Source of the DNA: an uncultured Collinsella sp.
GTDB lineage: Bacteria; Actinomycetota; Coriobacteriia; Coriobacteriales; Coriobacteriaceae
Direction: 5' to 3'
NCBI GenBank assembly: GCA_900549215.1
Contig: URNJ01000112.1
Coordinates: forward strand, 1-5,866
Length of the DNA stretch: 5,866 nt
Shown here: one piece after another, positions 1-5,548 of the stretch
Layout of the letters: every line of letters begins with the position of its first letter
Position numbering within the stretch: the stretch's first letter is position 1
The notes under the pieces: model-generated
Told to the model about the DNA's origin: nothing
The model's database searches: none
What the model saw: only the letters and a program-made list of their open reading frames with translations
Program-made: the position numbers and the translations under genes

Positions 1-121
1 GATGCGCGTGGGACCTTTCGGGTATTTAAAACCCGGGGAAAAAGCCATACCCGCAAGAGCTCCTATCGCTCCACCGTGAGAATGCGCTCACCAGCACGCA
101 GCACGCAAATAAGCTACTTCT
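1..121. other. Left-edge intergenic region with a possible gene start on the minus strand
   Basis: No certain gene lies here. On the minus strand an ATG (top-strand CAT at 46-48) opens a frame of 16 codons that reaches the window edge without a stop; it reads MAFSPGFKYPKGPTRI. A purine-rich AGGAG-like stretch lies about 11 bases before it, rather far for a ribosome binding site, and the frame is closed upstream by a TGA. It could be the start of a gene downstream of the exporter, or chance. I do not recognise the peptide. A short inverted repeat, CGGGT (19-23) and ACCCG (31-35), lies inside this frame. It has no T-run on either side and is not a convincing terminator. Confidence 0.25.
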
Positions 122-1156
122 CTACCAGATTCCCAGCACGTGCTGCATTCCCAAACTCATGCACGCAATGCCAATCCAGCAGCAAAAGCCCAACGCGATG
201 GGCTTGCCGCCCTTTTTGACCAGCTCGACGATATCGGTATTAAAACCAATAGCCGCCATGGCCATCACAATAAAGAACTTCGACAGCTCCTTGATGGGCG
301 CCGTAATGGATGCAGGAAGCTGAAGCACCGTAGTGATCACGCTCGCCAGCACAAAGAACAGCACAAACATGGGAAACGCGCGTTTAAGCGAGAACGTGCT
401 TTTGGCGTCGCCGCCGGCCTTGCGCGCCAGATGCATCTGCCAGCATGCGAGGACCAACGTGATGGGAATAATGGCCAGCGTCCTGGTGAGCTTGACCACC
501 GTGGCGCTCTCGAGCACATTGGCGCCGGGATGCATGCTGTCCCAAGCGCTCGCCGCAGCCGTTACGGACGAGGTGTCGTTGATGGCGGTACCGGCAAACA
601 GGCCAAAGCCCTCGTTGGTCAGCCCGAGCATGCCGCCGAGCGTTGGAAACACGAGCGCCGCGATAACGTTAAACAGGAAGATGACCGAAATAGCCTGGGC
701 AATCTCGCGATCGTCGGCATCGATGACGGGCGCGGTCGCAGCAATGGCCGAACCGCCGCAAATCGACGAACCCACACCTACAAGCGTCGCGATCTTGCCC
801 GGCACGTTCATAACGCGGCAGAGCACAAAGGCGATGACAAGCGAAGTCGAGATCGTCGCCACGATAATCGGCAGCGACTGGGCGCCCTTGGACAGAATCT
901 GGGAGAGGTTCATGCCAAAGCCAAGCAGGATAACCGCGTACTGCAAGACTTTTTTGGACGTATAGGTGACGCCGGCGGCGAGCTGTTCGCGACGATTCTT
1001 GGGAAAGACGAGCGCCAGGACCATGCCAAAGAGGATGGCGAATACCGGACCGCCGACCACCTCAATTTGTTTGCCGAGCAACGTCGCGGGAATGGCGATG
1101 ATCAGGCAGAACAAGACGCCTTTCCAGCGCTCGCGTACGATATTTGCCAGTTGCAT
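122..1156 (-). CDS. YeiH/UPF0324 family putative sulfate exporter (inner membrane protein)
   Basis: A 344-residue polytopic membrane protein of the UPF0324 family (Cons_hypoth698, 'putative sulfate exporter', E. coli YeiH type), full length for the family. Roughly ten hydrophobic segments are visible, including about 14-30, 34-51, 94-112, 155-175, 226-240, 262-280, 291-309 and 318-338. Three conserved motifs support the call: GVGSSICGGSAIAATAPVI at 127-145, GLFAGTAINDTSSV at 185-198, and VKLTR at 221-225. The start is well placed: an AGAAGGAA ribosome binding site (top-strand 1163-1170) precedes the ATG with good spacing. The family name comes from weak functional evidence, so the true substrate is unknown; sulfate or a sulfonate-derived anion is only the usual annotation. 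The gene is divergent from the GntR-family regulator at 1320, which is the likely controller by position. No clear terminator follows the stop codon. Confidence 0.9.
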   Translation of the reverse strand: MQLANIVRERWKGVLFCLIIAIPATLLGKQIEVVGGPVFAILFGMVLALVFPKNRREQLAAGVTYTSKKVLQYAVILLGFGMNLSQILSKGAQSLPIIVATISTSLVIAFVLCRVMNVPGKIATLVGVGSSICGGSAIAATAPVIDADDREIAQAISVIFLFNVIAALVFPTLGGMLGLTNEGFGLFAGTAINDTSSVTAAASAWDSMHPGANVLESATVVKLTRTLAIIPITLVLACWQMHLARKAGGDAKSTFSLKRAFPMFVLFFVLASVITTVLQLPASITAPIKELSKFFIVMAMAAIGFNTDIVELVKKGGKPIALGFCCWIGIACMSLGMQHVLGIW

Positions 1157-1319
1157 ATGGGGTTCCTTCTTTCTATTTCACGTTTGCGACGGCTTATGAT
1201 ACGGCAACATTGAGCGCAGCCTTGCGCAAACACAGACTAAGATGCCGCAATAGTTCTCAGGCAACAGCCGAATTACCCACCGCGGAGAGCTGATTCGCGG
1301 CATAATTAACAACTGACAT
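1157..1319. promoter_or_regulatory. Divergent control region between the exporter and GntR genes
   Basis: This 163-base gap must hold both promoters. On the minus strand TATCAT (top 1196-1201) is a plausible -10 for the exporter, giving a leader of about 35 bases, but no good -35 is seen. On the plus strand CATAAT (1301-1306) is a possible -10 for the regulator, again without a clear -35. Candidate operator pieces are an 8-base palindrome TTGCGCAA (1222-1229), and the inverted pair ATGCCGC (1242-1248) and GCGGCAT (1297-1303), the latter overlapping the putative plus-strand -10. These are short enough to occur by chance; the regulatory role is inferred from the divergent layout. Confidence 0.4.
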
Positions 1320-2051
1320 ATGAGTTTGATAGAACAGTTGCGAGGCGCTATGGAAGAATCGATGCACGTCGGCGAGCAGGAAACGAGCCTACAGGACCAG
1401 TCCTACCACACCATTCGACGCAAAATCGTCTACCTGGACTACAAGCCGGGCGAAAAGCTGGGCGTCAAGCAACTTTGCGACGACCTGGATATGGGTCGCA
1501 CGCCCGTGCGCGAGGCTTTGGTTCGCTTGGCGCAGGAAGGCCTGGTGCGCACCGTGCCCCAGAGCGGCACCTACGTCTCACCCATCAACCTCACCCTTGC
1601 CGAGAGTGCCTGTTACATCCGCGAACATCTGGAAAAGCAGGTGATCGTGGAGTGTTGTGCGCGCGCCACGTCGGCCGGTATCGAGCAGCTCGACCGCGCC
1701 ATCGCGCTGCAGGAAAAGGCCATGGCCGAAGAGGATCGCATCGGCTTCTTTTTGAGCGACAACCTCATGCATCACATGATTTTTAGCATCGCATGTCGCA
1801 GCACCGTGTGGTCGTGGCTCGAAGAGACCAATGCCGACCTGGAGCGCTTCCGCTGGCTGCGCGCCGCCACGCAGGTTCTCGACAATCAGGACATCGTGAA
1901 CGAGCACAAGCAGATTCGCCGCGCTATCGCCGGTCGCGACCCCATCGAAGCGAGCTTTTTGGTCAGCAAGCACCTGCACATGATGTTCCGCAATCAAACC
2001 GAGGTTCTGGACCAGTTCCCCGAGTACTTCGAGACCAGCAAGCTCCGCTAA
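1320..2051 (+). CDS. GntR-family transcriptional regulator with FCD ligand-binding domain
   Basis: A 243-residue DNA-binding regulator of the FadR/VanR-like GntR group. The N-terminal winged helix-turn-helix covers about residues 26-88 and has the family signature (PGEKLGVKQLCDDLDMGRTPVREAL at 43-67, then the RLAQEGLV recognition and wing region to SGTYVSP at 82-88). The C-terminal all-helical FCD domain covers about 95-226 and keeps the usual metal-ligand pattern: Asp147 and His151 (DNLMH), His196 (NEHKQI) and His218. A metal-linked carboxylate effector is therefore likely from family knowledge. Start choice is uncertain: ATG 1320 has no ribosome binding site and may be nearly leaderless, while in-frame ATGs at 1350 (GAGG four bases ahead) and 1362 (GGAAG five bases ahead) are alternatives and lose only residues before the DNA-binding domain. 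By position it probably controls the divergent exporter and itself. The stop codon overlaps the first bases of a repeat hairpin. Confidence 0.93.
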   Translation: MSLIEQLRGAMEESMHVGEQETSLQDQSYHTIRRKIVYLDYKPGEKLGVKQLCDDLDMGRTPVREALVRLAQEGLVRTVPQSGTYVSPINLTLAESACYIREHLEKQVIVECCARATSAGIEQLDRAIALQEKAMAEEDRIGFFLSDNLMHHMIFSIACRSTVWSWLEETNADLERFRWLRAATQVLDNQDIVNEHKQIRRAIAGRDPIEASFLVSKHLHMMFRNQTEVLDQFPEYFETSKLR

Positions 2052-2086
2052 CCTGCCAAAAAGGGACAGGTTTATTTTGGCAGGTT
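2050..2086. repeat. Dispersed hairpin repeat, copy 1 (at the GntR stop codon)
   Basis: A perfect 12-base inverted repeat, AACCTGCCAAAA (2050-2061) and TTTTGGCAGGTT (2075-2086), encloses the 13-base loop AGGGACAGGTTTA. A second copy in reverse-complement orientation lies at 4237-4273 with the same loop and one arm mismatch. The left arm starts within the TAA stop of the GntR gene (2049-2051). In the plus strand the right arm runs on into TTAT, so the hairpin could also act as a terminator for the regulator. A loop-and-stem unit repeated in opposite orientation around one gene fits a REP/MITE-like intergenic repeat; no transposase is nearby. Confidence 0.85.
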
Positions 2087-2101
2087 TTATCTGGGCAAAT
2101 G

Positions 2102-2144
2102 CAACAAGGTCCGGCTCCGCTGCAACGGAGCCGGGCCTTAGTTG
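2102..2144. terminator. Hairpin between convergent gntR and glmS, probable bidirectional terminator
   Basis: Arms AAGGTCCGGCTCCG (2106-2119) and CGGAGCCGGGCCTT (2126-2139) pair over 14 positions with one T/G wobble around a 6-base loop. CAAC (2102-2105) and GTTG (2141-2144) extend the stem past a single bulged A. The G+C-rich stem lies 20 bases past the glmS stop and 51 bases past the GntR stop, the right place for a shared terminator of convergent genes. The T-run is poor on both sides (TTGTTGC on the minus strand, AGTTGTT on the plus strand), so termination may be incomplete. The wobble is tolerated in plus-strand RNA but becomes an A-C mismatch in the glmS transcript. Confidence 0.65.
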
Positions 2145-2163
2145 TTAGGATGACGGAACTCGT

Positions 2164-4011
2164 TTACTCGACAGTAACGCTCTTGGCCAGGTTACGGGGC
2201 TGGTCGACGTCGCAGCCGCGCAGGATGGCGACCTCGCGGGCGAGCAGCTGCAGCGGGACACTCGCCGTGATGGGGCTGAACACGTCGCGGACTGCCGGCA
2301 CGCGGATGATGCAGTCGGCGATCTTGTTGATCTCCTCGTCGCCCTCGGTGGCAACGACGATGACTTTGGCACCGCGCGCCTTGCACTCCATAAGGTTCGA
2401 CACGGTCTTGTCGTAGGTGGCACTCTTGGTGGCCACGGCGATGACAGGGAAGCCCGGGTCGATCAGGGCAATAGGGCCGTGCTTCATCTCGCCGGCGGCA
2501 TATGCCTCGGCGTGCAGGTAGCTGACCTCTTTGAGCTTGAGCGCGCCCTCGTAGGAAATAGCGGCACCCATGCCACGGCCCACGAACAGCGCCGACTGCG
2601 CATCCTTGCACAGCAGGGCGGCCTCATGCACGGCCTCGGTTTGGGTATCCAAAATCCACTGGATCTGCTCGGCCGTATCGGAAAGCTCGCGGAACAGCAT
2701 GCGCGCCTGCTTGGTGGTCAAGCGGTACTTGACCTGCGCCAGCAGCAGGGCCAAAAGCGTAAGGCTCACAACCTGGCCGATGAAGCTCTTGGTCGAGGCG
2801 ACCGCGATCTCCTTGTTGGCCTTGGTGTAGATGACGCCGTCGCTCTCACGCGCCACGGGGCTGCCCACCACGTTGGTGATGCCGAAGACCTTGGCACCCT
2901 TGATGCGCGCGTCGCGAATGGCAGCAAGGGTATCGGCCGTCTCGCCCGACTGGGACACGGCAACGACGAGCGTCGTCGGCGTAATGATGGGGTTGCGATA
3001 ACGGAACTCGCTGGCCGCCTCCACCTCGGTGGGGATGCGAGCCCAGCCTTCGATAAGGTTCTTGGCAATGAGGCCAGCGTGATAGCTGGTGCCGCAAGCG
3101 ATCACGTAGACGCGGTCGATGTCGTTGAGCTCCTCGAGCGAAAGGCCCAGCTCGTCGATGTCGAGCTCGCCGGCCGGCGTCATACGACCAACCAGCGTGT
3201 CGCGCACGACGCGCGGCTGCTCGTGGATTTCCTTGAGCATAAAGTCGGGATAACCGCCCTTTTCGGCCATGTCCAGGTCCCAGTCGATGTGGGTGACCTT
3301 GGGCTCGATAACGTTGCCGGCCTCGTCGGTGTACTCGACGCCTGCGGGCGTGAGCTTGGCAAACTGACCGTCCTCGAGCACCACGACATCGCGGGTGGCG
3401 TCGATGAGCGCGATGACATCGGAGGCGACATAGGCGCCGGTCTCGCCCGCGCCGACCACGATCGGGGAATCCTTGCGGGCCACGGCGATCACGCCGGGCT
3501 CGTCAGCGCACACGGCGGCCAGACCATAGGCACCGACCACGTGGGTGCAAGCCTCGCGCACGGAGGCCATCAGGTCGTGCGTCTCGGCATAAGCCTCTTC
3601 GATCAGATGCGCGAAGACCTCGGTGTCGGTCTCGCTCTTAAAGTGGTGGCCGCGGCCCTCCAGCTCTTCGCGCAGCTCGGCGAAGTTCTCGATGATGCCG
3701 TTGTGGACGATGGCGATACGACCGTCGCAGCTGGTGTGGGGGTGAGCGTTAACGACGGAGGGCTTGCCGTGGGTGGCCCAACGGGTGTGGCCGATACCGC
3801 AGGTAGCGTCGCTGTCAATGTTGGAAAGCTCGCTCTCCAGGCCCGCAACCTTGCCCACGCGGCGAATGACGTCGAGGTGAGCCGCGGCGCCCTCGCCCAC
3901 CTCGAGCGCGACGCCCGAGGAGTCATAGCCGCGATACTCCATACGCTTGAGGCCCGTGACCAGGATGTTCTTTGCAATATCAGAGCCGGTGTAGCCGACG
4001 ATTCCGCACAT
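2164..4011 (-). CDS. glmS: Glutamine-fructose-6-phosphate aminotransferase (isomerizing), GlmS
   Basis: Cytoplasmic enzyme that turns fructose-6-phosphate and glutamine into glucosamine-6-phosphate, the first committed step to UDP-GlcNAc for peptidoglycan. The 615-residue length is typical. The N-terminal class II glutamine amidotransferase domain (about 2-220) begins MCGIVGY, with Cys2 exposed as nucleophile after Met removal, and has HTRWATHG (75-82) and NGIIEN (104-109). Two sugar isomerase (SIS) domains follow: the first with CGTSYHAG (306-313) and SQSGETADT (353-361), the second with GRGMG (478-482) and EGALKLKEVSYLHAEAY (488-504). The conserved tail ends KSVTVE. The start is secure: AAGGGA (top 4020-4025) lies 8 bases before the ATG and Cys must follow Met. 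No glmS ribozyme is visible in the short leader. The gene is divergent from a LacI-family regulator and bracketed by inverted copies of a small repeat. It is presumably essential. Confidence 0.98.
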   Translation of the reverse strand: MCGIVGYTGSDIAKNILVTGLKRMEYRGYDSSGVALEVGEGAAAHLDVIRRVGKVAGLESELSNIDSDATCGIGHTRWATHGKPSVVNAHPHTSCDGRIAIVHNGIIENFAELREELEGRGHHFKSETDTEVFAHLIEEAYAETHDLMASVREACTHVVGAYGLAAVCADEPGVIAVARKDSPIVVGAGETGAYVASDVIALIDATRDVVVLEDGQFAKLTPAGVEYTDEAGNVIEPKVTHIDWDLDMAEKGGYPDFMLKEIHEQPRVVRDTLVGRMTPAGELDIDELGLSLEELNDIDRVYVIACGTSYHAGLIAKNLIEGWARIPTEVEAASEFRYRNPIITPTTLVVAVSQSGETADTLAAIRDARIKGAKVFGITNVVGSPVARESDGVIYTKANKEIAVASTKSFIGQVVSLTLLALLLAQVKYRLTTKQARMLFRELSDTAEQIQWILDTQTEAVHEAALLCKDAQSALFVGRGMGAAISYEGALKLKEVSYLHAEAYAAGEMKHGPIALIDPGFPVIAVATKSATYDKTVSNLMECKARGAKVIVVATEGDEEINKIADCIIRVPAVRDVFSPITASVPLQLLAREVAILRGCDVDQPRNLAKSVTVE

Positions 4012-4085
4012 AAGATAAATCCCTTCGTTCGCGTGACTGCAAGACGTCCACGCACAAGGGGCGCTGAGACGTACAACGTTCGAGT

Positions 4086-4114
4086 ATTGTACTCACGCAA
4101 ACGCAAGCTGATAT
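4086..4114 (-). promoter_or_regulatory. Candidate glmS promoter
   Basis: On the minus strand TACAAT (top 4086-4091) is a good -10 match. With a 17-base spacer the -35 would be ATATCA (top 4109-4114), a weak match. The implied leader is about 65-70 bases. The -10 lies inside a short dyad, GAGTA (4082-4086) and TACTC (4090-4094), which could be an operator half or chance. A weak -35 suggests an activator or an otherwise regulated promoter, but this is inference. Confidence 0.45.
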
Positions 4115-4117
4115 ACT
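4109..4117 (+). promoter_or_regulatory. Candidate plus-strand extended -10 element upstream of the dyad
   Basis: TG-A-TATACT (TG at 4109-4110, hexamer at 4112-4117) is an extended -10 pattern on the plus strand. A partial -35, TTGTAC (4087-4092), sits 19 bases upstream, longer than usual. Transcription would start near 4124, inside the left arm of the dyad at 4122-4145, and run through both hairpin repeats toward lacI. It overlaps the proposed glmS -35, so the two promoters would compete. An AT-rich patch could also produce this by chance. Confidence 0.3.
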
Positions 4118-4121
4118 AGAA

Positions 4122-4145
4122 GTGGTATCTCAACTTAGATACCAC
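4122..4145. promoter_or_regulatory. Perfect 9+9 dyad, candidate operator in the glmS-lacI gap
   Basis: GTGGTATCT (4122-4130) and AGATACCAC (4137-4145) are exact reverse complements around the 6-base spacer CAACTT. The dyad sits just upstream of the proposed glmS -35 and at the expected start site of the plus-strand -10 at 4112. No T-run follows, so it is a poor terminator and a good operator candidate. The neighbouring LacI-family protein is one possible binder, but LacI-family sites usually have a central CG and a tighter dyad, so another regulator is equally possible. Confidence 0.45.
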
Positions 4146-4172
4146 CCGATGCACACACGTTCAGCCGGTCCA

Positions 4173-4209
4173 AACCACCACAAAGGTACCTGTCTCCTTC
4201 GTGATGGTC
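4173..4209. repeat. Second hairpin repeat type with related loop core
   Basis: Arms AACCACCACAAAGG (4173-4186) and CCTTCGTGATGGTC (4196-4209) pair at 11 of 14 positions around the 9-base loop TACCTGTCT. The stem is unrelated to that of the repeat at 4237-4273, but both loops contain ACCTGTC in the same orientation, and both units are 37 bases long. The mismatches suggest an old, decaying copy. It is probably an intergenic repeat and has no T-run typical of a terminator. Confidence 0.55.
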
Positions 4210-4236
4210 GCGCTGGCAACGGCGTTTCCCCAGATA

Positions 4237-4273
4237 AACCTGCCAAAATAAACCTGTCCCTTTTTGGTAGGTT
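4237..4273. repeat. Dispersed hairpin repeat, copy 2 (inverted relative to copy 1)
   Basis: AACCTGCCAAAA (4237-4248) and TTTTGGTAGGTT (4262-4273) enclose TAAACCTGTCCCT. This is the reverse complement of the unit at 2050-2086 with one mismatch in 37 bases. The change keeps pairing as a G-U wobble in plus-strand RNA. It lies 50 bases before the LacI start and just ahead of its -10, so the right arm falls in the -35 region. Confidence 0.85.
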
Positions 4274-4278
4274 TGGGA

Positions 4279-4287
4279 TGCTACAAT
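4279..4287 (+). promoter_or_regulatory. lacI-family gene promoter, extended -10
   Basis: TG (4279-4280) plus one base and TACAAT (4282-4287) form an extended -10 pattern. The -35 region is weak: the best match, TTTTTG (4261-4266), leaves a 15-base spacer and lies in the repeat arm. An extended -10 can work without a good -35. The start would be near 4294, giving a leader of about 30 bases to the ATG at 4323. Confidence 0.55.
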
Positions 4288-4310
4288 CTGGCTTGTACTT
4301 GAAACGCATC

Positions 4311-5435
4311 AAAGGGGCCGCTATGGCAAAGGTAAAAATCAGCGACGTCGCGCGCGAGGCCGGGGTTTCGTTGGGCACGGTCTCCAACGCGCTCAACCAC
4401 CCCGAAAAGCTGCGCCCCGAGACCCTCAAGCTCATTAACGAGACCATCAATCGCCTTGGCTACCTGCCCAATCAAAGCGCCCGTCAGCTCGCGGGCGGCG
4501 CCACCAAGTCCTTTGGCCTGGTGCTCCCCCGTCTCGATCACGGCTTTTCGCTCCAAATCGCCAGCGGCGCCCACAACGAGGCCCGCAAGCACGGCTACGA
4601 CTTGCTCATCGCCAACGCCGATAACGACGATATTCTCGAGGACCATTACCTGCGCTACTTTATGGGCACCCAGATGTCCGGCGTCATGGTTCAGCCCATG
4701 GCATCCCCCGACTGGCACCCCGCCATGACCAAGATGCCCGTGCCGATCGTCCATCTGGACATCCATTGCTCCGAGCCCGGCTACTACGTAGCGGCCGACA
4801 ACGAGGCCCAGGGTCGCATCATTGCCGAACTTGCCATCGCCCGCGGCGCGCACCATATTGTCGTCGTCGGCCGAGCAGCATTTATGCAACTCACCCTGCG
4901 CGTCCTTGGCATTCATAAAGCGCTCGCTCTACACCCCGATATCAAGATCGAAGTCATCGACGCCGGCGAATGGAATACCGCTGCCGACGGCTACAGCATT
5001 GGCGCTCAGATCGCCGGGCGCCCTGCCAACGAACGCCCCGATTTTGTCGTCGGCCTGACCGACGTGTTGGCCTCGGGCGTTATCTCGGCATTGGTCGACA
5101 AAGGCATCGCCGTCCCCGGGCAAGTACGCGTAGCAGGTTGCGATGGCAACCCACTCGCTTGGAGCGGATCGGTCCCGCTCACTACGGTAGCGCCCCCGGG
5201 CTACGAGATTGGCCGCAAGGGCGTTCAATTGCTCATGGAGCAAATTGAGAACAAGGCCCCGGCAAAGACCAAGCACGTCCACATCGGCTCTGCCGCGCGC
5301 ACCGTCACCGCGGTCACGGCCATCGAGGACATCAACCGCCAAGAACTCGTGCGGCCGTTCCTGCTGGAACGCGCCAGCACCCAGGCAAGCAGCCAGACCG
5401 ACGCCACGGCCATCAACCTCGGTGCGTATCTATAG
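4311..5435 (+). CDS. LacI-family transcriptional regulator (coding from ATG 4323; feature starts at its ribosome binding site)
   Basis: A 370-residue sugar-type repressor when begun at ATG 4323. That start is chosen because AAAGGGG (4311-4317) lies five bases before it and because MAKVKISDVAREAGVS is the normal beginning of the family. The open frame extends back to a GTG at 4122, but those 67 extra codons cross repeats and the promoter and are surely not translated. The helix-turn-helix is at residues 5-25 (ISDVAREAGVSLGTVSNAL) and the hinge helix at about 48-59 (LPNQSARQLAGG). The periplasmic-binding-protein-like effector domain follows from 62 to about 335, with VAADNEAQG (156-164) and GCDGNPLA (272-279). 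A polar tail of about 30 residues (about 341-370) goes past the usual end. The effector cannot be told from sequence. Being divergent from glmS suggests, but does not show, a link to amino-sugar metabolism. It could be a local or a distant regulator. Confidence 0.9.
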   Translation, partial: KGAAMAKVKISDVAREAGVSLGTVSNALNHPEKLRPETLKLINETINRLGYLPNQSARQLAGGATKSFGLVLPRLDHGFSLQIASGAHNEARKHGYDLLIANADNDDILEDHYLRYFMGTQMSGVMVQPMASPDWHPAMTKMPVPIVHLDIHCSEPGYYVAADNEAQGRIIAELAIARGAHHIVVVGRAAFMQLTLRVLGIHKALALHPDIKIEVIDAGEWNTAADGYSIGAQIAGRPANERPDFVVGLTDVLASGVISALVDKGIAVPGQVRVAGCDGNPLAWSGSVPLTTVAPPGYEIGRKGVQLLMEQIENKAPAKTKHVHIGSAARTVTAVTAIEDINRQELVRPFLLERASTQASSQTDATAINLGAYL

Positions 5436-5462
5436 CACGCCCGCAAGTATGCTAAGTCGCCG

Positions 5463-5508
5463 CTCAAGCAAAAGGGGCCCGACCATTGCCGGACCCCTTT
5501 TGCTTGAG
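5463..5508. terminator. Strong bidirectional terminator between lacI-family and HAD genes
   Basis: CTCAAGCAAAAGGGG (5463-5477) and CCCCTTTTGCTTGAG (5494-5508) are perfect 15-base complements. A further CCG (5479-5481) and CGG (5490-5492) pair inside after one mismatch. The G-run/C-run stem followed by TTTT on either strand is the classic two-way intrinsic terminator, with the A/T tracts themselves complementary. It lies 27 bases past the LacI stop and 40 bases past the stop of the convergent HAD gene. Confidence 0.9.
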
Positions 5509-5548
5509 TGCAAACGTGGGCAATTGCTCGTTTCAACGCCGCAATTGT

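Noticed and set aside
93..106. Tandem 7-base direct repeat AGCACGC x2
   Set aside because: Two short copies only; not beyond chance in this composition and no CRISPR or iteron context.
140..1213. 357-codon plus-strand open frame antisense to the exporter
   Set aside because: Arg/His/Asp/Gly-rich product without recognisable domains, lying over a well-supported membrane protein; a shadow frame.
4012..4080. glmS ribozyme or riboswitch in the glmS leader
   Set aside because: The leader is too short and shows no pseudoknot-like helices; only a ribosome binding site and minor palindromes such as AACGTT (4075-4080) are seen.
2479..4119. 546-codon plus-strand open frame antisense to glmS
   Set aside because: It is a shadow of GlmS in high-GC codon usage; the low-complexity His/Asp/Gly/Val-rich product shows no domain, and the opposite frame is a complete conserved enzyme.
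2050..4273. Composite transposon carrying glmS
   Set aside because: The flanking units are only 37 bases, no transposase is present, and glmS has normal composition; independent insertion of a small repeat is simpler.
4122..4322. N-terminal extension of the LacI-family protein from GTG 4122
   Set aside because: The extension covers a dyad, two repeats and the promoter, and the family begins with the MAKVKISDVA segment, which has its own ribosome binding site.
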